A stretch of 64,000 nucleotides of DNA from Setophaga petechia (GCA_024362935.1 JANCRA010000061.1:1922001-1986000), one strand, 5' to 3'; shown: positions 34,368 through 46,499, numbered from the stretch's first letter. Program-made: numbers and translations. Notes: generated by a model from the letters alone, not told the origin.

Positions 34368-35012
34368 TGTCGGGATCATTTGTTTGTCAGAGTGACCCCG
34401 AGAAAAGTTCCAAAGTCTCTTTTCCCAGCCCGGCGCTTAAAGAAGTAGTCGGGACTCTTCATCTTTCGGTCTCAAGGTCGTTTATTAGTTCTTATCTATA
34501 AAATTTTCTTTCTGCCCAGCAGAGATCTGCTCAGCAGGGCAGCCACAGGCACTCTGCCTGCCCCCGGGGCGGTGTTGTGTCTTTATACTAAAAACTACGT
34601 GTACAATATTTACAATTACTCCCCAATACCCATCACCTATGCTAGACAGTGAGCTTCTACTCTAAACCAATAAGTAAGTGCCAACATCACTACAGAAGAT
34701 GGAGGCCAAGAAGAAGAAAGAAGAAGCACGAGGCATGCCCCGATTCCTCCATCTTGTCTCCATAACCCCCCCTGTACAGGGATATAACCCCCCTGTACAG
34801 TAATCCTAAAATACATAATTCACCCTGTGATAATTTCACTATTATTCTACCTAAACTCTTGTGGCTTGCTATCTTCATAGAAGGTTGGTATTTGCTCCAC
34901 GGGCCATAATCAAACTCACAGAGGCATTTTGGGCTCTGTGCCAGGGTCTCTGAGCCCCCCGGCAAGGGTCTGGGCTGCTCAGGACAGCCAAAGGGATGTC
35001 CTGGACCCGACA
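34368..35012 (-). mobile_element. Solo LTR with 6-bp TSD
   Basis: TGTCGGG...CCGACA ends. Flanked by CATCTG at 34362-34367 and 35013-35018, a perfect 6-bp duplication. The minus strand carries AATAAA in the R region, so the LTR is minus-oriented. Same family as 61542-62167. Six-base duplications are typical of alpha/betaretrovirus-like ERVs. Confidence 0.92.
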
Positions 35013-35553
35013 CATCTGCCCACACAGCAGTCAGCCCCGGGTGTGTGCATGCACACCCACCCGCTGTGCTTGCACTTCTCAGCATCTCGGGGCTGCTGTC
35101 TGCACAGAATTGGGATGAATTTAACTCAACAGAGCCACGAGTGGGGTGTTCAGCTTGCCATGAACATTCATGTGGCAACAAACAACACAGAGCTCTCCAA
35201 TCATATTATCACATGTGATTTCATTCTTGATGGGCACTGAGGAACTCTTAAAAGCACCAAAGACACAGAAAAGAGGTGGAAAACATTGGCATCATGCTAC
35301 TGCCGGTGTCATCATGGAGGAAAATCTATTGGGTTTCTCAAGGTGGTAGCTTTCCAAAAACTAGGAAAACTGCTCAGCACCGGTTGCCCAATTCTGAATG
35401 GTTTGCTTGACTTGGCAAAACTGGGGTGTTAACAATGGACTCCGTCCTTAGTTCAAATCACCTGCTCTCACCTGCAGACAAAAGCAGCAGCAGCAGAAGC
35501 TACATCAGTCAATTTTCCTGAAAAAGCTGTGTTAAATTTAGGAAAGGAAAACA

Positions 35554-35611
35554 CTGTGGATTAATGACAAGACTCTGAGGAACTGTGGATTAATGACAAG
35601 ACTCTGAGGAA
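35554..35611 (+). repeat. 29-bp tandem duplication
   Basis: Two exact consecutive copies of a unit starting CTGTGGATTAATGACAAG. Confidence 0.95.
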
Positions 35612-35950
35612 CAGTTCCAAAGCAAAGGGCAGCAGCTTCTCTCTGGGCCACTCCTTGTGCTCCAAGGCAGCCGGGCTGCCCTGGCTGCCCAGGACCCTGC
35701 GCTCCGCGGGCTCTGCAGAGCTGCACAGCGGGGAGGCAGCTTGGGGCATCTCAGCCCCTGGGCAGGAGTGGCTTCTTGTTCTGGAGGGCTGCCTGTGGGC
35801 AAAAGCAGGGTGCTGGCCTTCTGCTCTTGGTCCTAGCCTGGCCTTGCAGGGCTAATCCTGTTCCCTGTCTCAAATGTGCTAAAGAAAGACTTGTTTGTTT
35901 CCAGCTCTGCACAGGTGTGATTTGCACCACAAAATACCAAAGGACTAAGG

Positions 35951-36036
35951 CCTGAACAACAGACCCTGATTGAAGCCTCAACAACAGGAAAGACCTGAAC
36001 AACAGACCCTGATTGAAGCCTCAACAACAGCATCTG
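35951..36036 (+). repeat. 43-bp tandem duplication
   Basis: Two near-identical consecutive units starting CCTGAACAACAGACCCTG. Confidence 0.9.
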
Positions 36037-37187
36037 AGCCAAAGCTGCCCTCTAGATGACCTTTCCAACCCAATGTTTTATGCATCTGCTCCTTAACCAA
36101 GTCTTACTATCAAAAGGATTGTTGCATGCATTCACTGGTGAAACACGTCTTCACCTTTCTGCATGAGGAAAAGGGACAAGGCCACACCTGGCCTTGGTTC
36201 CTCCTTGAGCCCTGGGCAGGCTCGGGGAGAAAACCAAGAGGAGAATGAAACCAGCTGTCCCCCCAGCAGAAGCTCTGGCACATTGCTCGTCCAGTGCTGT
36301 CAGAGCCGGGCTACTCTCACAGCGCACTCGGAAGCCTCGTGGCCGGCAAAGGTGGAGGCACTGCAGGATTTCCCGGTTCCTGGCCGTGGGTCTGCAGGGC
36401 TTGGCTGGGACAGCTTCCCCCAGCTGATGTGCAGCTCTGGATGAAGGGGAAAGCACTGGGGTAACTGGTGATGTATCTTCCTTAATCACCAGAGACACCC
36501 TTTTGAAATAATGCTGAGGTGCATTGCTTAGCTTATCCTTTCCTGACTCTTTTTTGCACTTTTGCATGACAGTAAATTACACTGTTCCTTCAGCTGGTGT
36601 CTGTGTCTGCATTCTCTGACCCTCCCCACCATCAAAACAAACACACAGCCAGTTTAGCATGAGACCTGCCTCTCTGCCAGCCCATCTCTTGGCAAACACC
36701 CCTGGTGGCCATCTCCACAAATGAAATTCCCACTTTGCAACTTCCTTTTCTGCAGGCAGGTGAGAAAAGGAGCCACTCCCACCTCTGGACACCTCCAGAA
36801 ACCAGCTGCTTTCAGCAGTCACACTCCTGAAATATCAATCTCATTCCTTAACCTGCCCACAGCCAGCTCCCTCCAAGAGGCCTTTTGTCCAAGGATACCC
36901 ACAGAAGAGCTTGAGAAGGAGCAGTTTGAAGCACAACTGCTTCCAAGTTGAAACATGCCTTTATCAAATGAGCACACACCAACCTGTCCCAAAGGGAGAG
37001 CAGGCAGGAAAGAAAAGATCCTCTCCCACAATAGCAAACTGTGTTTTCTTCTGTCCCAGCTGGAGAGTGGAGGCCATGGGCTGCACCTCACTTTGGGAAG
37101 GAGCCCTGGGAATTGGCCTGATCTGGGAGGGCAGCAGAAGGAATTCCCCAAGAAGTAGGAAACGATTCTCTGGAAGCAATAGCTGAT

Positions 37188-37510
37188 TGTGGAGAGTTTT
37201 GCTGAAACATGGCTTATGGGAAAGGCACACGAGAATATACAGCTAGGAAAGCAACAGCTGCCTTGTGCAAGGTCACAGTCTCCTTGATAAGGAGCTGTTC
37301 AAGAAAATATGCGATAACAGGAGGTAAAAAAGAAGTCACAAACAACCTGAGAAAGGTGGGACTGACTTTTTATAGCTGACCAATAGTGAGCTCTATTTTT
37401 GCAATATGTATGAGCCTTATTACTGTGATTATAAAAGTGTGCCTATAATTCAATAAATCTGAGACTTGTTGATCATCAGCAGAGGAGCAAGTCTCCCATC
37501 TTTCTCCTCA
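37188..37510 (+). mobile_element. 5' LTR of class II ERV
   Basis: TGTGGAGA...CTCCTCA, 323 bp, with ATAAAAG near 37431 and AATAAA at 37452-37457. Matches the LTR at 41573-41898 closely. No matching target-site duplication was seen outside the pair (GCTGAT against GAATTG). Confidence 0.9.
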
Positions 37511-37512
37511 AA

Positions 37513-37530
37513 TGGTGACCCCAAGACCCT
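37513..37530 (+). promoter_or_regulatory. Primer-binding site
   Basis: TGGTGACCCCAAGACCCT two bases after the LTR. Its first ten bases fit the tryptophan-tRNA class used by several avian retroviruses, and the rest diverges. Confidence 0.65.
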
Positions 37531-37699
37531 GGACAAGTGACGTAACACAGTCGGGTCCCAAGCAGCCGGGATGGCAAATAAGTGCGAACATAAGGGGCTG
37601 ATAGCGCCGCGCCGTGCCCTGGGTGACCGTACAGACGAGCCTGGCCGATACATGCTGCCGAGACCTTGAGGGGGCTGCAACAGCGCTGACGAATTAGGT

Positions 37700-39025
37700 A
37701 TGGAAAGGCAAGCAGCATATGATTTATTTACCGCTTTCTTGCAAAAGCGTCAGGTTAAGGGAATAGATTTGCAAAAGGAGTTACCGGGACTCTTATCATA
37801 TGGGTATGCTAAGGGAATATTCGCAAATCTTCATACCGTACATGAGCTTACAGAGTGGCGTAAATTTGAGGACGTGCTCTGGGAGGCTACTTTAGACAAT
37901 GATAAGACAGCTCAAAAATTAGGGAAGTTCTGGAGGGTGATTCATATTGAGCTTCTGCAGTATCAGGCAGAACAGAAAGCAGCTGTGCAGACATCCGCTG
38001 CTCATACAAAAAACAGAACCTATGAGAGAGACTTATCCCAAGACACCCCATTGCCCCCTGTGTTCAATAGGGTGTCTTTGCCTCCTCCACCACCACCGCC
38101 TTCTAGTTCTAGTACCGAGGCAGCGAGTGAGCCGTCCGCACCCCCCAGTGAGAATGATTCATGGCCAAAACAACCAACGGCTGCCCTCCCTCTGGGCAGT
38201 GAGCTGATCCCTGGGGCGGAAAGCGACCTAGCGGGGGCCATTGCAAGGGAACGGAGGGAGGCTTGGGCTGCACTGGCGAAAGAGGGCTTGAAGAAAGGGG
38301 ATTATGGTACAATTAGTGCGGCTACTCAAATAACATGCCCAGTGACTTTTCAAACTCAGGTGGGGGGAGGTCTGAGAGCAATAACAACTGCTCTTGACTG
38401 GAAGTTGTTATCACAGTTGCGGTCGGGAGTTAGTCAGTTCGGAGTGACAGCAGATGAGTTTATGGGGCTGGGAGCGTTTCTCCGCACTGAAGCTCAGGTT
38501 CTGGTAGGACCGGACCAGTGCCGAGAGGCGATGAGATTGATTAGACTGGCTATAGACAGAGGAAAAGAACCTGGAGGAGTGCCCATGTACATGGGAATTA
38601 AGCAGGGCCAGGAAGAATCGTTTGGTTCGTTTATAGATAAAGTTGCTGCAGCGATGGAAAAAGCAGGGGTACCTGAGTATACGACAGAGGCTATGCTAAG
38701 GCAGTGTGCTCTTCAGGGCTGCGGTCAGGCTATGAGGAATGTGCTTAACACATTAGGTGCAAATTGGACCATAAAAGAGGCACTAGAAAGGATGGCTCAG
38801 ATGCTGGTAGGATCAAAAGCATTCTTAGCAGATGCTATCAAACAGCTGGGGTTAAGGTTACAGGCAAAGGTTTCCCAAGATCAAGTGTTAGCTGCCCTTG
38901 CACCCTTTCAAAGTCCGCCGCAGTTAACCCGGCTCCACCAGGCAACCGTATGCGATGCTACCAATGCCCCTGCCTCCAACCTGCCACCACAGGAAGCCTC
39001 GGGCTGGATCTGGCAGCTGCTGTAA
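37700..39025 (+). CDS. ERV gag polyprotein (441 codons, truncated)
   Basis: Longest open frame in the window, 190 bases after the PBS. The N-terminal matrix-like part is helical. Then come a Pro-rich linker with a short run of prolines (about 129-136), and a capsid part with the major homology region (IKQGQEESFGSFIDKVAAAM, about residues 302-321). The frame ends soon after the first cysteines of a nucleocapsid-like CYQC start, read in a neighbouring frame. The zinc knuckles are missing because of a deletion into dUTPase sequence. Gag of this kind assembles particles. The open frame suggests a fairly young insertion. Confidence 0.88.
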   Translation: MERQAAYDLFTAFLQKRQVKGIDLQKELPGLLSYGYAKGIFANLHTVHELTEWRKFEDVLWEATLDNDKTAQKLGKFWRVIHIELLQYQAEQKAAVQTSAAHTKNRTYERDLSQDTPLPPVFNRVSLPPPPPPPSSSSTEAASEPSAPPSENDSWPKQPTAALPLGSELIPGAESDLAGAIARERREAWAALAKEGLKKGDYGTISAATQITCPVTFQTQVGGGLRAITTALDWKLLSQLRSGVSQFGVTADEFMGLGAFLRTEAQVLVGPDQCREAMRLIRLAIDRGKEPGGVPMYMGIKQGQEESFGSFIDKVAAAMEKAGVPEYTTEAMLRQCALQGCGQAMRNVLNTLGANWTIKEALERMAQMLVGSKAFLADAIKQLGLRLQAKVSQDQVLAALAPFQSPPQLTRLHQATVCDATNAPASNLPPQEASGWIWQLL

Positions 39026-39290
39026 AAGTCGCGCTGATGACACCGCACCCACAAAAAACATCCCGATGGGAGTTAAAGGACCTATTGTTATACAGGGTCG
39101 AGCGATGGGTGCACTGCTTTCAGGGAGATCATCTGCCTCTATGCTTGGATTATTTGGTTTACCTGGAGTTATTGATGCGGATTTTACTGAGAAAATTATG
39201 GTTATGCTACACACCCCCTTTCCACCACTTCAAATTAACAAGGGGCGATTGTTGGAATACCGAACTAGCTGCTGGACGGTCTAGGTCCAC
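38960..39290 (+). pseudogene. Retroviral dUTPase remnant
   Basis: TGSLGLDLAAAVKV is motif 1. GRSSASMLGLFGLPGVIDAD is motif 3 in another frame, followed by PPLQINKG. At least one frameshift separates them. dUTPase next to protease is a betaretrovirus/ERVK-type trait. It abuts gag with almost no nucleocapsid, so there is an internal deletion. Confidence 0.8.
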
Positions 39291-41200
39291 TTCTTAAAGG
39301 CACAGACCCGACAAGTCCGATCTGTGTTACTCCGGAGCAGCAACACATTCTTCAGCAAATTATGGACTGTGTTACTCAAGGACAAGTTTATTGGTGGGAC
39401 CCAGAGTTGTCTACAGACCTGACAATTTAGCACGGTCCCAAATACCTCCTTGGTGCACTGACTCAGTTGCAAAAGAAAACGGGGGAGGATACAGGGGCTG
39501 TATGGGTACCTGCCAGGTGGACTGGGCCTGTTCTCGATGCAGTGACTGACAAGCAAACCGATCCTACAACTGCTGCTGTTACAGCTGAAAGGACACTCGA
39601 AGGCTGTCGACAGGGCTGTGACGCGCTGTCAGACCTTTGAAGGACTGATTACAACTGTTGGGTCGCTGTTAAAATTTTACATATGGGGTCTGGCGGGTCA
39701 AAAATGTCTTGACTGTAATAACCTGTATTGTGCTGTTTGAGTAGCTTTGTATTGCGGGGGCTGTGGCAAAACCTTTTGGATAGAACAGTCTGTAGTATGT
39801 GAATTGTAGTGTAAAGTGCTCATTTAACCATAATTTTAACAACTGGCAGAGAGAGCTGCGAGAACAAACAGGATTAGGAGTCGATCAGGCTTTAGAGCAT
39901 TTTAAAGCACCCGAGCAAAAGATCTTAGCTTATTATCGTTGGGAACTGAAGCATATTGTTGAAAGGGTTACAGCTCAGAGTATTAACCCTTAAAAACAAT
40001 AGCCTGTTGCATGTTCATACACTTCATGCATGGTGTATAAATTCCATTCAAACACAGGATTCTGTCTGGGCAGTGTCAACTTCTTCCTTCTAATCCTAAC
40101 AGCGCCTTCAAGGCAGGAAGAAGTTAGTTTCTTCTGATAAGAAGGCAGTAAATTTCCTTTCTCGGAAAGATTTAAGTGTCGTGTGGTTGCTATCTCACTG
40201 CAAGACCTTTCCGTTTAACAAAGCATCTTACATGGCATAGTTTCTATTTTAACAATTTTTATAACTTAAAACTATATTTAACACAGTACTTAAGAGAATT
40301 GGTCCAGCATTACTTCCTAACACAGCACATATAATATTCATTTTGGTATTTACAAAAAGCCAATCATAAAATATATGCATTTTTCACAGTACCCATAATA
40401 CAGTATTCCATAGTAGGGCAAATTAGCAGCTGGATCAGTGCTTGAGCAGATTACGAGAGTTAAAACTACAAGGATTAGGGATAGTAAGGGCTAAAAGGAA
40501 TAAGAGGAGAAAGAGGCGTGAAGAAAAATGAAGTTTAACTGTGTTGTATTGCTTAGTGTTATAATAGCCAGCGTAGCAGATATTACACGCTTTAATTAGC
40601 CAAAAGATAAGATCTGGGTAACATTAGCAAACCAAACTAATCAATCATCGCTTTGCCTTAGTTTAGGAGGAGTTACTAATCCTTTTTGAACTTGTCTTGT
40701 AAGTTTACCTGTTTAGTTTCCAGGGGAATTTTGTGGTTTTGGGAACAGTGGCAGTTTATGTAAAAAACTTGTCTTTTTTGGCCCGTTGCCAACAGCAAGG
40801 CAGCTGCAAACAGGACGGCTGCCAGCAGTGTGAGTTCATATTGTCCTTGAACACCACTGGCACTCTCCCCCAGAAGAATTAGATCTCTTTGGGAGTGCAA
40901 ATGCCAGCTTTGCAGGCAACCCACAGGAGAGCTGGTTAAGCTTTGAACCCTTAAATGCCCAAGATTTAAATAAGAATAGAGTAAAATGGGGCTAACTTAG
41001 ACTCAGCTCTGGAATGGCATACCAGCAAGACCACAGGGCGGGCCGTGTTATTTGAGAAAACTATCACTGTTCCATCCTAATGTATCTTTGCTAACGCAAC
41101 AAAGTAAAAACACAAGCAATAGTTAAACGTAGGGGAATCTAGGTTTTGGACTAAGCTGCATCAGGTGGTAGTAGCAACTATTTTACCTGGAGACGTGGCA
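39291..41200 (+). other. Decayed interior of class II provirus
   Basis: Protease, reverse transcriptase and most of integrase are not recognisable. A 64-codon frame at 39799-39993 and a WVPARW-like stretch near 39510 may be pol or env pieces. Confidence 0.4.
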
Positions 41201-41204
41201 GATA

Positions 41205-41510
41205 AGGCAAGGAACTTAGCAAAACAGCTAGGGTGCTGGGTTAAAGATGAACTGAATAAGACATCACAGATTTTAGATATGCTTATTACAGATGTGTAAA
41301 GTGTTTATCACGCAATGTTTTAGAACAGAGCTGCTATAGATTTTTTGCTTTTAGCACAGGGGCATGGATGTAGAGAATTTGAAGGTATGTGTTGTATAAC
41401 TTAAAAAGCTTAAGCTTAGAACCACAGTTAAAGAGTCTTGTAGTACATGCAAAGTTTTAATGCTTTTACTTGTTTTACCTTGTATTTTTAGCTGCATTCA
41501 AAATATAGTC
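41205..41510 (+). pseudogene. env transmembrane-subunit remnant
   Basis: Frames read LGCWVKDELNKTSQILDM, then after a stop NRAAIDFLLLAQGHGC, with an intact C-X6-CC motif. Same type as the env remnant at 32785-33399, so two ERVs here share an envelope lineage. Confidence 0.75.
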
Positions 41511-41572
41511 AGTCGCTTGATACGAAAAGATGTGGCAAACAAAGCTTCCTGCTCAAGAAGAAACTGGGGAAA

Positions 41573-41898
41573 TGTGGACAGTTTTTTATTGAGACATAGT
41601 TGATGGGAAAAGAGACATGAGAAAATACATCTGAGAAAGCAACAGCTGCCTAATTCAAGGACAGTTTCTTTGAGCAAGAAGCTGTTCAAGAAAATATGTG
41701 ATAACAGGAGGTAAAAAAGAAGCCACAAACATCCTGAGAAAGGTGGGACTGACTTTTTATAGCTGACCAATAGTGAGCTCTATTTTTGCAATATGTATGA
41801 GCCTCATTACTGTGATTATAAAAGTGTGCCTGTTAATCAATCAATCTGAGACCTGTTGATCATCATCGGATGAGCAATGTCTCCCGTCTGCCTCGTCA
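41573..41898 (+). mobile_element. 3' LTR of class II ERV
   Basis: 326 bp, TGTGGACA...CTCGTCA, preceded by a purine-rich tract (AAGAAGAAACTGGGGAAA). Pairs with 37188-37510. Confidence 0.9.
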
Positions 41899-43857
41899 GA
41901 ATTGTTTGCAGCCAGACCAGTTAGAGACTGTTTCTTAACAAGTTTGTTTCAAGTGCCACAGAACAAAGTTCTGACTTACAACAGAATGTGAAACAATACA
42001 AAGATTTTGGGCAAAACCCCCATCTCCCATACCTCAGCCTCAATGTAGAACCTTGTCCATGGGGATATTTTAATGTGACACAGAGGAAAGTGCTACAAAA
42101 TGCCAATAGTTAAATGAGCATTGCATCTGAGGCATATGTTGATCCAGCAAGGTCACGCCACACTAATGCTCTGTAAGGGATGCCTGTGGTTCACCAGCAG
42201 ATCACCATTTATCCAGTTCCCAAAAAACTCTACAGATCTTGTCAAAGTACAGACTACAAATCTCTTGTTTAGGAGCATCTCCTGAAGGACATCTCAAATT
42301 TGTTTTTCACGGGATCCATCTGTAAGCCAGCACTATATTATACCGGGTTGTTAGGAGATGGCATTGGCACAGACTCACATCAACTATTTAAGTATGGGAC
42401 TTTGAACAGCAAACAATGCAGCTCCATGTCAGAGATTGCACTTAAGCATTTTCACACCACCTTTCACAAGAACAATTTAATCCTGATGGCAGTGACTCAG
42501 GTCTGCATAAAATATAAAGACAAGATCACTGCAAAAAAGAGCAACCCCAAACTGGAAACAGTACAAATTAGAAGTAAGCAATAGAGATCCTTGATGCACC
42601 AACTTCCAGACACTGAAAATCTTGTTAATAATAGACTGCCTATACACCTAGACTATTTCTTAATGCTATAATTATTGAATATTTATATGCAGAATTGACT
42701 GACTATATCACTAAATACATTTTTTCACTACAACAAAAACTCCACTTCCGTTATTATGGAATCCTTCCTATTTTAAAGTACCACAGTGGGCACTCTCCTA
42801 TTCAAAACTCTATGCTAGCTATTCGTAAACCATTGGAAAGTAAAGCTCCAAACAAAACAAAATTAAACCCCAAAGCATAGAATTATTAACCCTAACAACA
42901 TTTTGGAAAGCCACTACTGTTTGCAAACAAAAGGTGCTCAACCTCTCAGTTGAGTATTTTCTTCTAGCACGTTACTCAAAATGTTTCATATCCAGCAACT
43001 ACTCTGATTCTCTCCAACAGTCAGCCAAGAGTCACCTCAGAGGCTGAATCAGTGAGGTGGGGATTTGCTTTATTCAGCGCTGGCTACATGGGAGATTGCT
43101 CCTTCTAACATATACATTCAGGACTTTACACAGCACAATTTATGGTTAGATTTCATGCATATTCGTTACATTCCTTGGGATAGGCGTGGTTATACAAATT
43201 ATTTCTCCAAAGTCATTAATACCAATTGCATAGTTGATGAGCAAGCATGGTAAACTCTGGTGGTTGCAGTGAGGAAGGCTGCAAGTCTTCCTCAGGGGTC
43301 ACTGCAATGAAGGCCAGCAGTCTTCCTCACTTTGCACTTTTCACCTTTCTTTCTGAGGAACAGGCAGTCCTTCATCAGCTGTTTCTGCAGCAGTTTCAAC
43401 AGGTTCTGTTCCTCTCATCTTAACAAGGTGTATTCTGTTTCTCTTACCTTGACAGGGCTGAGGCGCATCCTCCTTCTTAGGCTTGTCCTTAATACTTGCT
43501 GACTCTTCATAGTTAACTAACTCATGTTTACATGAGCTAACTATTGATCAACTCCTTTCAACTCCAGCAGCAAATAAACCCACAAGTCCATCTGAGATGA
43601 ATTAAAATACAATAGAACCTCCACTGAAAATGTAGCTTTGTTTTCTAGGAACTGCATAGAAAAATGGTTCTAAGTTTTCTCCACTTAAAAGCCTGGGTAA
43701 ATCCAGGCTCATAATCATGACACCCAAGAATTTACTGCCAGGGTGAACGCATGAAGCTCCTGTTACAGATGGATAATGAGATGATTTGCTCTCGCAATTA
43801 AATGATAACTATTGTGTGAATATTAAGAAAAGCTTTAGTGATGTGTAGTTATGTTAC
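41899..43857. other. Unassigned, with minus-oriented LTR-like piece
   Basis: Minus-strand GCGCTGAATAAAGC near 43060-43080 looks like an LTR polyadenylation region and resembles 11390-11430. The rest is AT-rich with no recognised gene. Confidence 0.4.
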
Positions 43858-44297
43858 TGTAGTTTAGATGTCCTCTGTTTTCCCCCTGTACTGTTGCCAT
43901 CAGACAGCCGGGGCTGTCTAGGACAGGTAGAAAGAAGGTGTGCACACGCGTCCCTTACATGGGGCAGCTGGGAATGGAAAAGCTTGTTGCTTAGGGGGTG
44001 TGGCATGGCAACAGCTGACCTCCAATCAAGTTACAAGAAAGCAGTTTCCACCAATGAATGGCAAAGAAGAGCTGACTGACAGACTTTGTGAGGGGCCAGG
44101 GCTGGCTGATGTAACCCCCCCGGGGTATAAAAGACTGAGCATCGATCTTGAAGATGAACTGGCCATGTGGTGTGCATGAGGGGTGGTTCCCAGCGCTGTA
44201 GCTTTTTCCTTATGTCATCCTTTGTTGTATTTTTGTTAAGGTTTCATAAACCTTTTAAAATTTTCCAAGTGAGCAGTGGTTTTTAAAATCCCCAACA
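43858..44297 (+). mobile_element. Probable solo LTR
   Basis: TGTAGTTTAG...CCCCAACA with a TATAAAAG box at about 44125, roughly two thirds of the way in, and CATAAACC near 44250. No target-site duplication found, so the edges are tentative. Confidence 0.5.
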
Positions 44298-44889
44298 AGA
44301 CTTCAAGACTAAGGGACAAAGCTTCCCCCTTCAGCTCTCCACAGCAGCTCTAGGGAGTCTCTCTCCGTTGCAAGATCTCCTTTGTCAGTCTGCAGTGACA
44401 AGAGTTGGCTGCAGGAGACATTTGCATTGGAACTCCCCCCAGATGGGGGCAAGAAAAAAGAAGAGGTGATTCTGAGGAAAGAAAAAGGCAACACCATTTG
44501 GGAAGACACCAGCGTGAGTTCGCACAACTCTAGGCCAAAAGTCCCTTGAAGAAAGCAATATCCATCCATGGGGCAGCAGTTTAACTTGATCCCAATGCTG
44601 ACAAAATTGCTGCCCATTCCTGCTGCCGTAGCTGATTCCAAATCACAAGAAATGTGCCAACTCTGCCAAAGACAGGCAGACATGCTGAGATAAAACCAGC
44701 TAGTCTGCTGAAAAGGAGTCCAAATGAATCTTTTCTAACCCCCCCATTTCATCATTTTCCCAGCCAAGACAGAGCAATGTCCTTCCTCTCTGTCACCGAT
44801 GGTGACCCAGGCACGTGATGCAGCGTGGGGACAGAGCCTGACACTGCTCCCAGTGCCCTCGCCAGGAGCTTCCACTGCCCTGTCGTGCC
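44298..44889. other. Unassigned stretch
   Basis: A 124-codon minus-strand frame at 44309-44683 has no recognised motif. Confidence 0.3.
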
Positions 44890-45143
44890 ATAGCGGGCCC
44901 TGCCCTTCCCTTAAGCCCGGCCAGCCCCAGAGCTGCCCCGCCCGCGCTGTGTCCGCAGCCCCGGCTCTGCCGCGCTCGGCCCCGCCAAGTCCGGGCCGCG
45001 CCGGAGCGCAGCGCCCCCCTCAGGCCGAGCGCCGCCGGTGCAGCCGCGGCCGTGTCGCTGCGGGCGTCGTGGCCACGGTCGGTGATCGGCGCCATGGCGG
45101 AGCTGCCGCTGCCTGCTGGGCTCAGCGCCGGCACCTTCCCCGC
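44890..45143 (+). promoter_or_regulatory. CpG island with ATG frame cut by an LTR
   Basis: CpG-dense block ending in GCGCCATGGCGG. From the ATG at 45094 the frame reads MAELPLPAGLSAGTFP and then meets the ERV LTR edge at 45144. It may be the promoter and first coding exon of a plus-strand gene, possibly the ELL2-like unit, separated from its exons by the provirus. That link is inference. Confidence 0.55.
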
Positions 45144-46262
45144 TGTTATGTTTGCCCAATTATCCCTTCTTAAAAAAACCCCAAAGAATATTTGAGATAG
45201 CAGCAACTTTAATTGAATAGTTTAGAAAATATATAAATTAAGGGATAATTTGGTTCAAAAAATAGCACATAAGTAAAAGATAACCGCGCGATACGGAGTG
45301 CAGGGTTCTGGGACCCTTGCCACCTCACATACAAGCTTGCCAAGTAAAAATTACCCCCTTGTATGCCATGGGTTAATAACATCTCCTCCTATTTTCGGTT
45401 TGTCATATTTCTATCTCCACCCTCATTACCACCTTTACCACACATGCTCCAGCACTCAGTTTGGTGGTCGCACAAGTCTTTGGGGGTCGTCTGATGAAGA
45501 TTTCGTAGTCTTCCTCTGTGTCCTTTAATTCACCTTTGGGTTACACGTGCGCACCAAACCAGTACAATGTAAGCCAAGACTAACATATCCTCCATCTACA
45601 TATCAAGGCAACAAATCCCTTATAATTAGCATTATCTGGGACCCAACCAGGTTTTGCTTCCTTTCTACACATTTTTAGCAACTGTATCTTCAGCTTCTTT
45701 CCTCCTGTCCTTGTGAACATCTGCCGGGGGGGGGGTGGGTGGGTGGGTGTTGTCGGTGTACACAGGGGTTTATTAGAGGATGGATGAGACAGGATCTTGA
45801 TTCCACGATCAGAAGGCTAGATTTATTATATTGTGATATATATACAGCATTATAACTATGCTACATAAAGATAGAAAGGCAAGAGGCTTCTTCTGAAGCT
45901 GCTAAGCTAAGAGAGAGATATAGAAAGAATGAATAACAACGTCTGTGTCTCAGCACAGAGCGATAGCAGACCTCCTTTGAATGGTCAGCAGATATAAACA
46001 TCTACAGGGGACCAATCACAGGTGGACTTGTTGCGTTCCACAGCAGCAGATAATAATTGTTTACATTTACTGCTGAGCCTCTGAGCTCCAGCAGGGAAAA
46101 ATCCTAAGAAAGGATTTTTCAAGAAGAATGTCTACGACAGGTGGGGGGGGTGTGTGTGGTGTGTGGAGCCCCTCCTCTTCCTCTCTTCTTTGAATTAAAA
46201 CTTTTAACTATTTTTATTATTCCCAAACATTAATTACTGTACCAATATTAATTACTGTTGCA
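45144..46262 (-). mobile_element. 3' LTR of ERV-F-like provirus, with nested insertion
   Basis: Matches the right LTR (52296-52987) over both halves and is interrupted at 45751-46139 by another solo LTR. An A-rich tract (minus CAAGAAAAAT) borders its 5' side, as expected for a polypurine tract. G-runs near 45726-45740 and 46141-46150 mark the insertion edges. Confidence 0.88.
45751..46139 (-). mobile_element. Nested solo LTR
   Basis: TGTCGGTG...CTACGACA, with matching TGTCG/CGACA ends, 389 bp. On the minus strand it has a TTTATAT box and AATAAA. It sits inside the older LTR. The G/T-rich target makes the flanking duplication unclear. Confidence 0.85.
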
Positions 46263-46499
46263 ATTTTTCTTGATCATTGATTTGTGCTTTATTAAAAAGC
46301 CGTGCCTTGATATCCTTTATATTCTTAGGAATTTAGATTTTTTCCTTGTCTCATTTCAGCTTCAAACTTTTCCAGCATTTCTGTTGCTGCCTCTAGTTTT
46401 TCACACTCTTTTTCCAAATTGGTTAGCATTTCCTGGGTTATTTCAATCTTTTTAGGTCCTTGTTCCTTAACACAGGTTGATTTAGCTCTCAGTACCATT

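Larger units (their letters stand above)
35013..37187. other. Unassigned intergenic stretch
   Basis: Contains two short tandem repeats (listed separately). GC-richer parts at 35640-35860 and 36150-36440 have open frames on both strands but no known motif. Confidence 0.35.
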
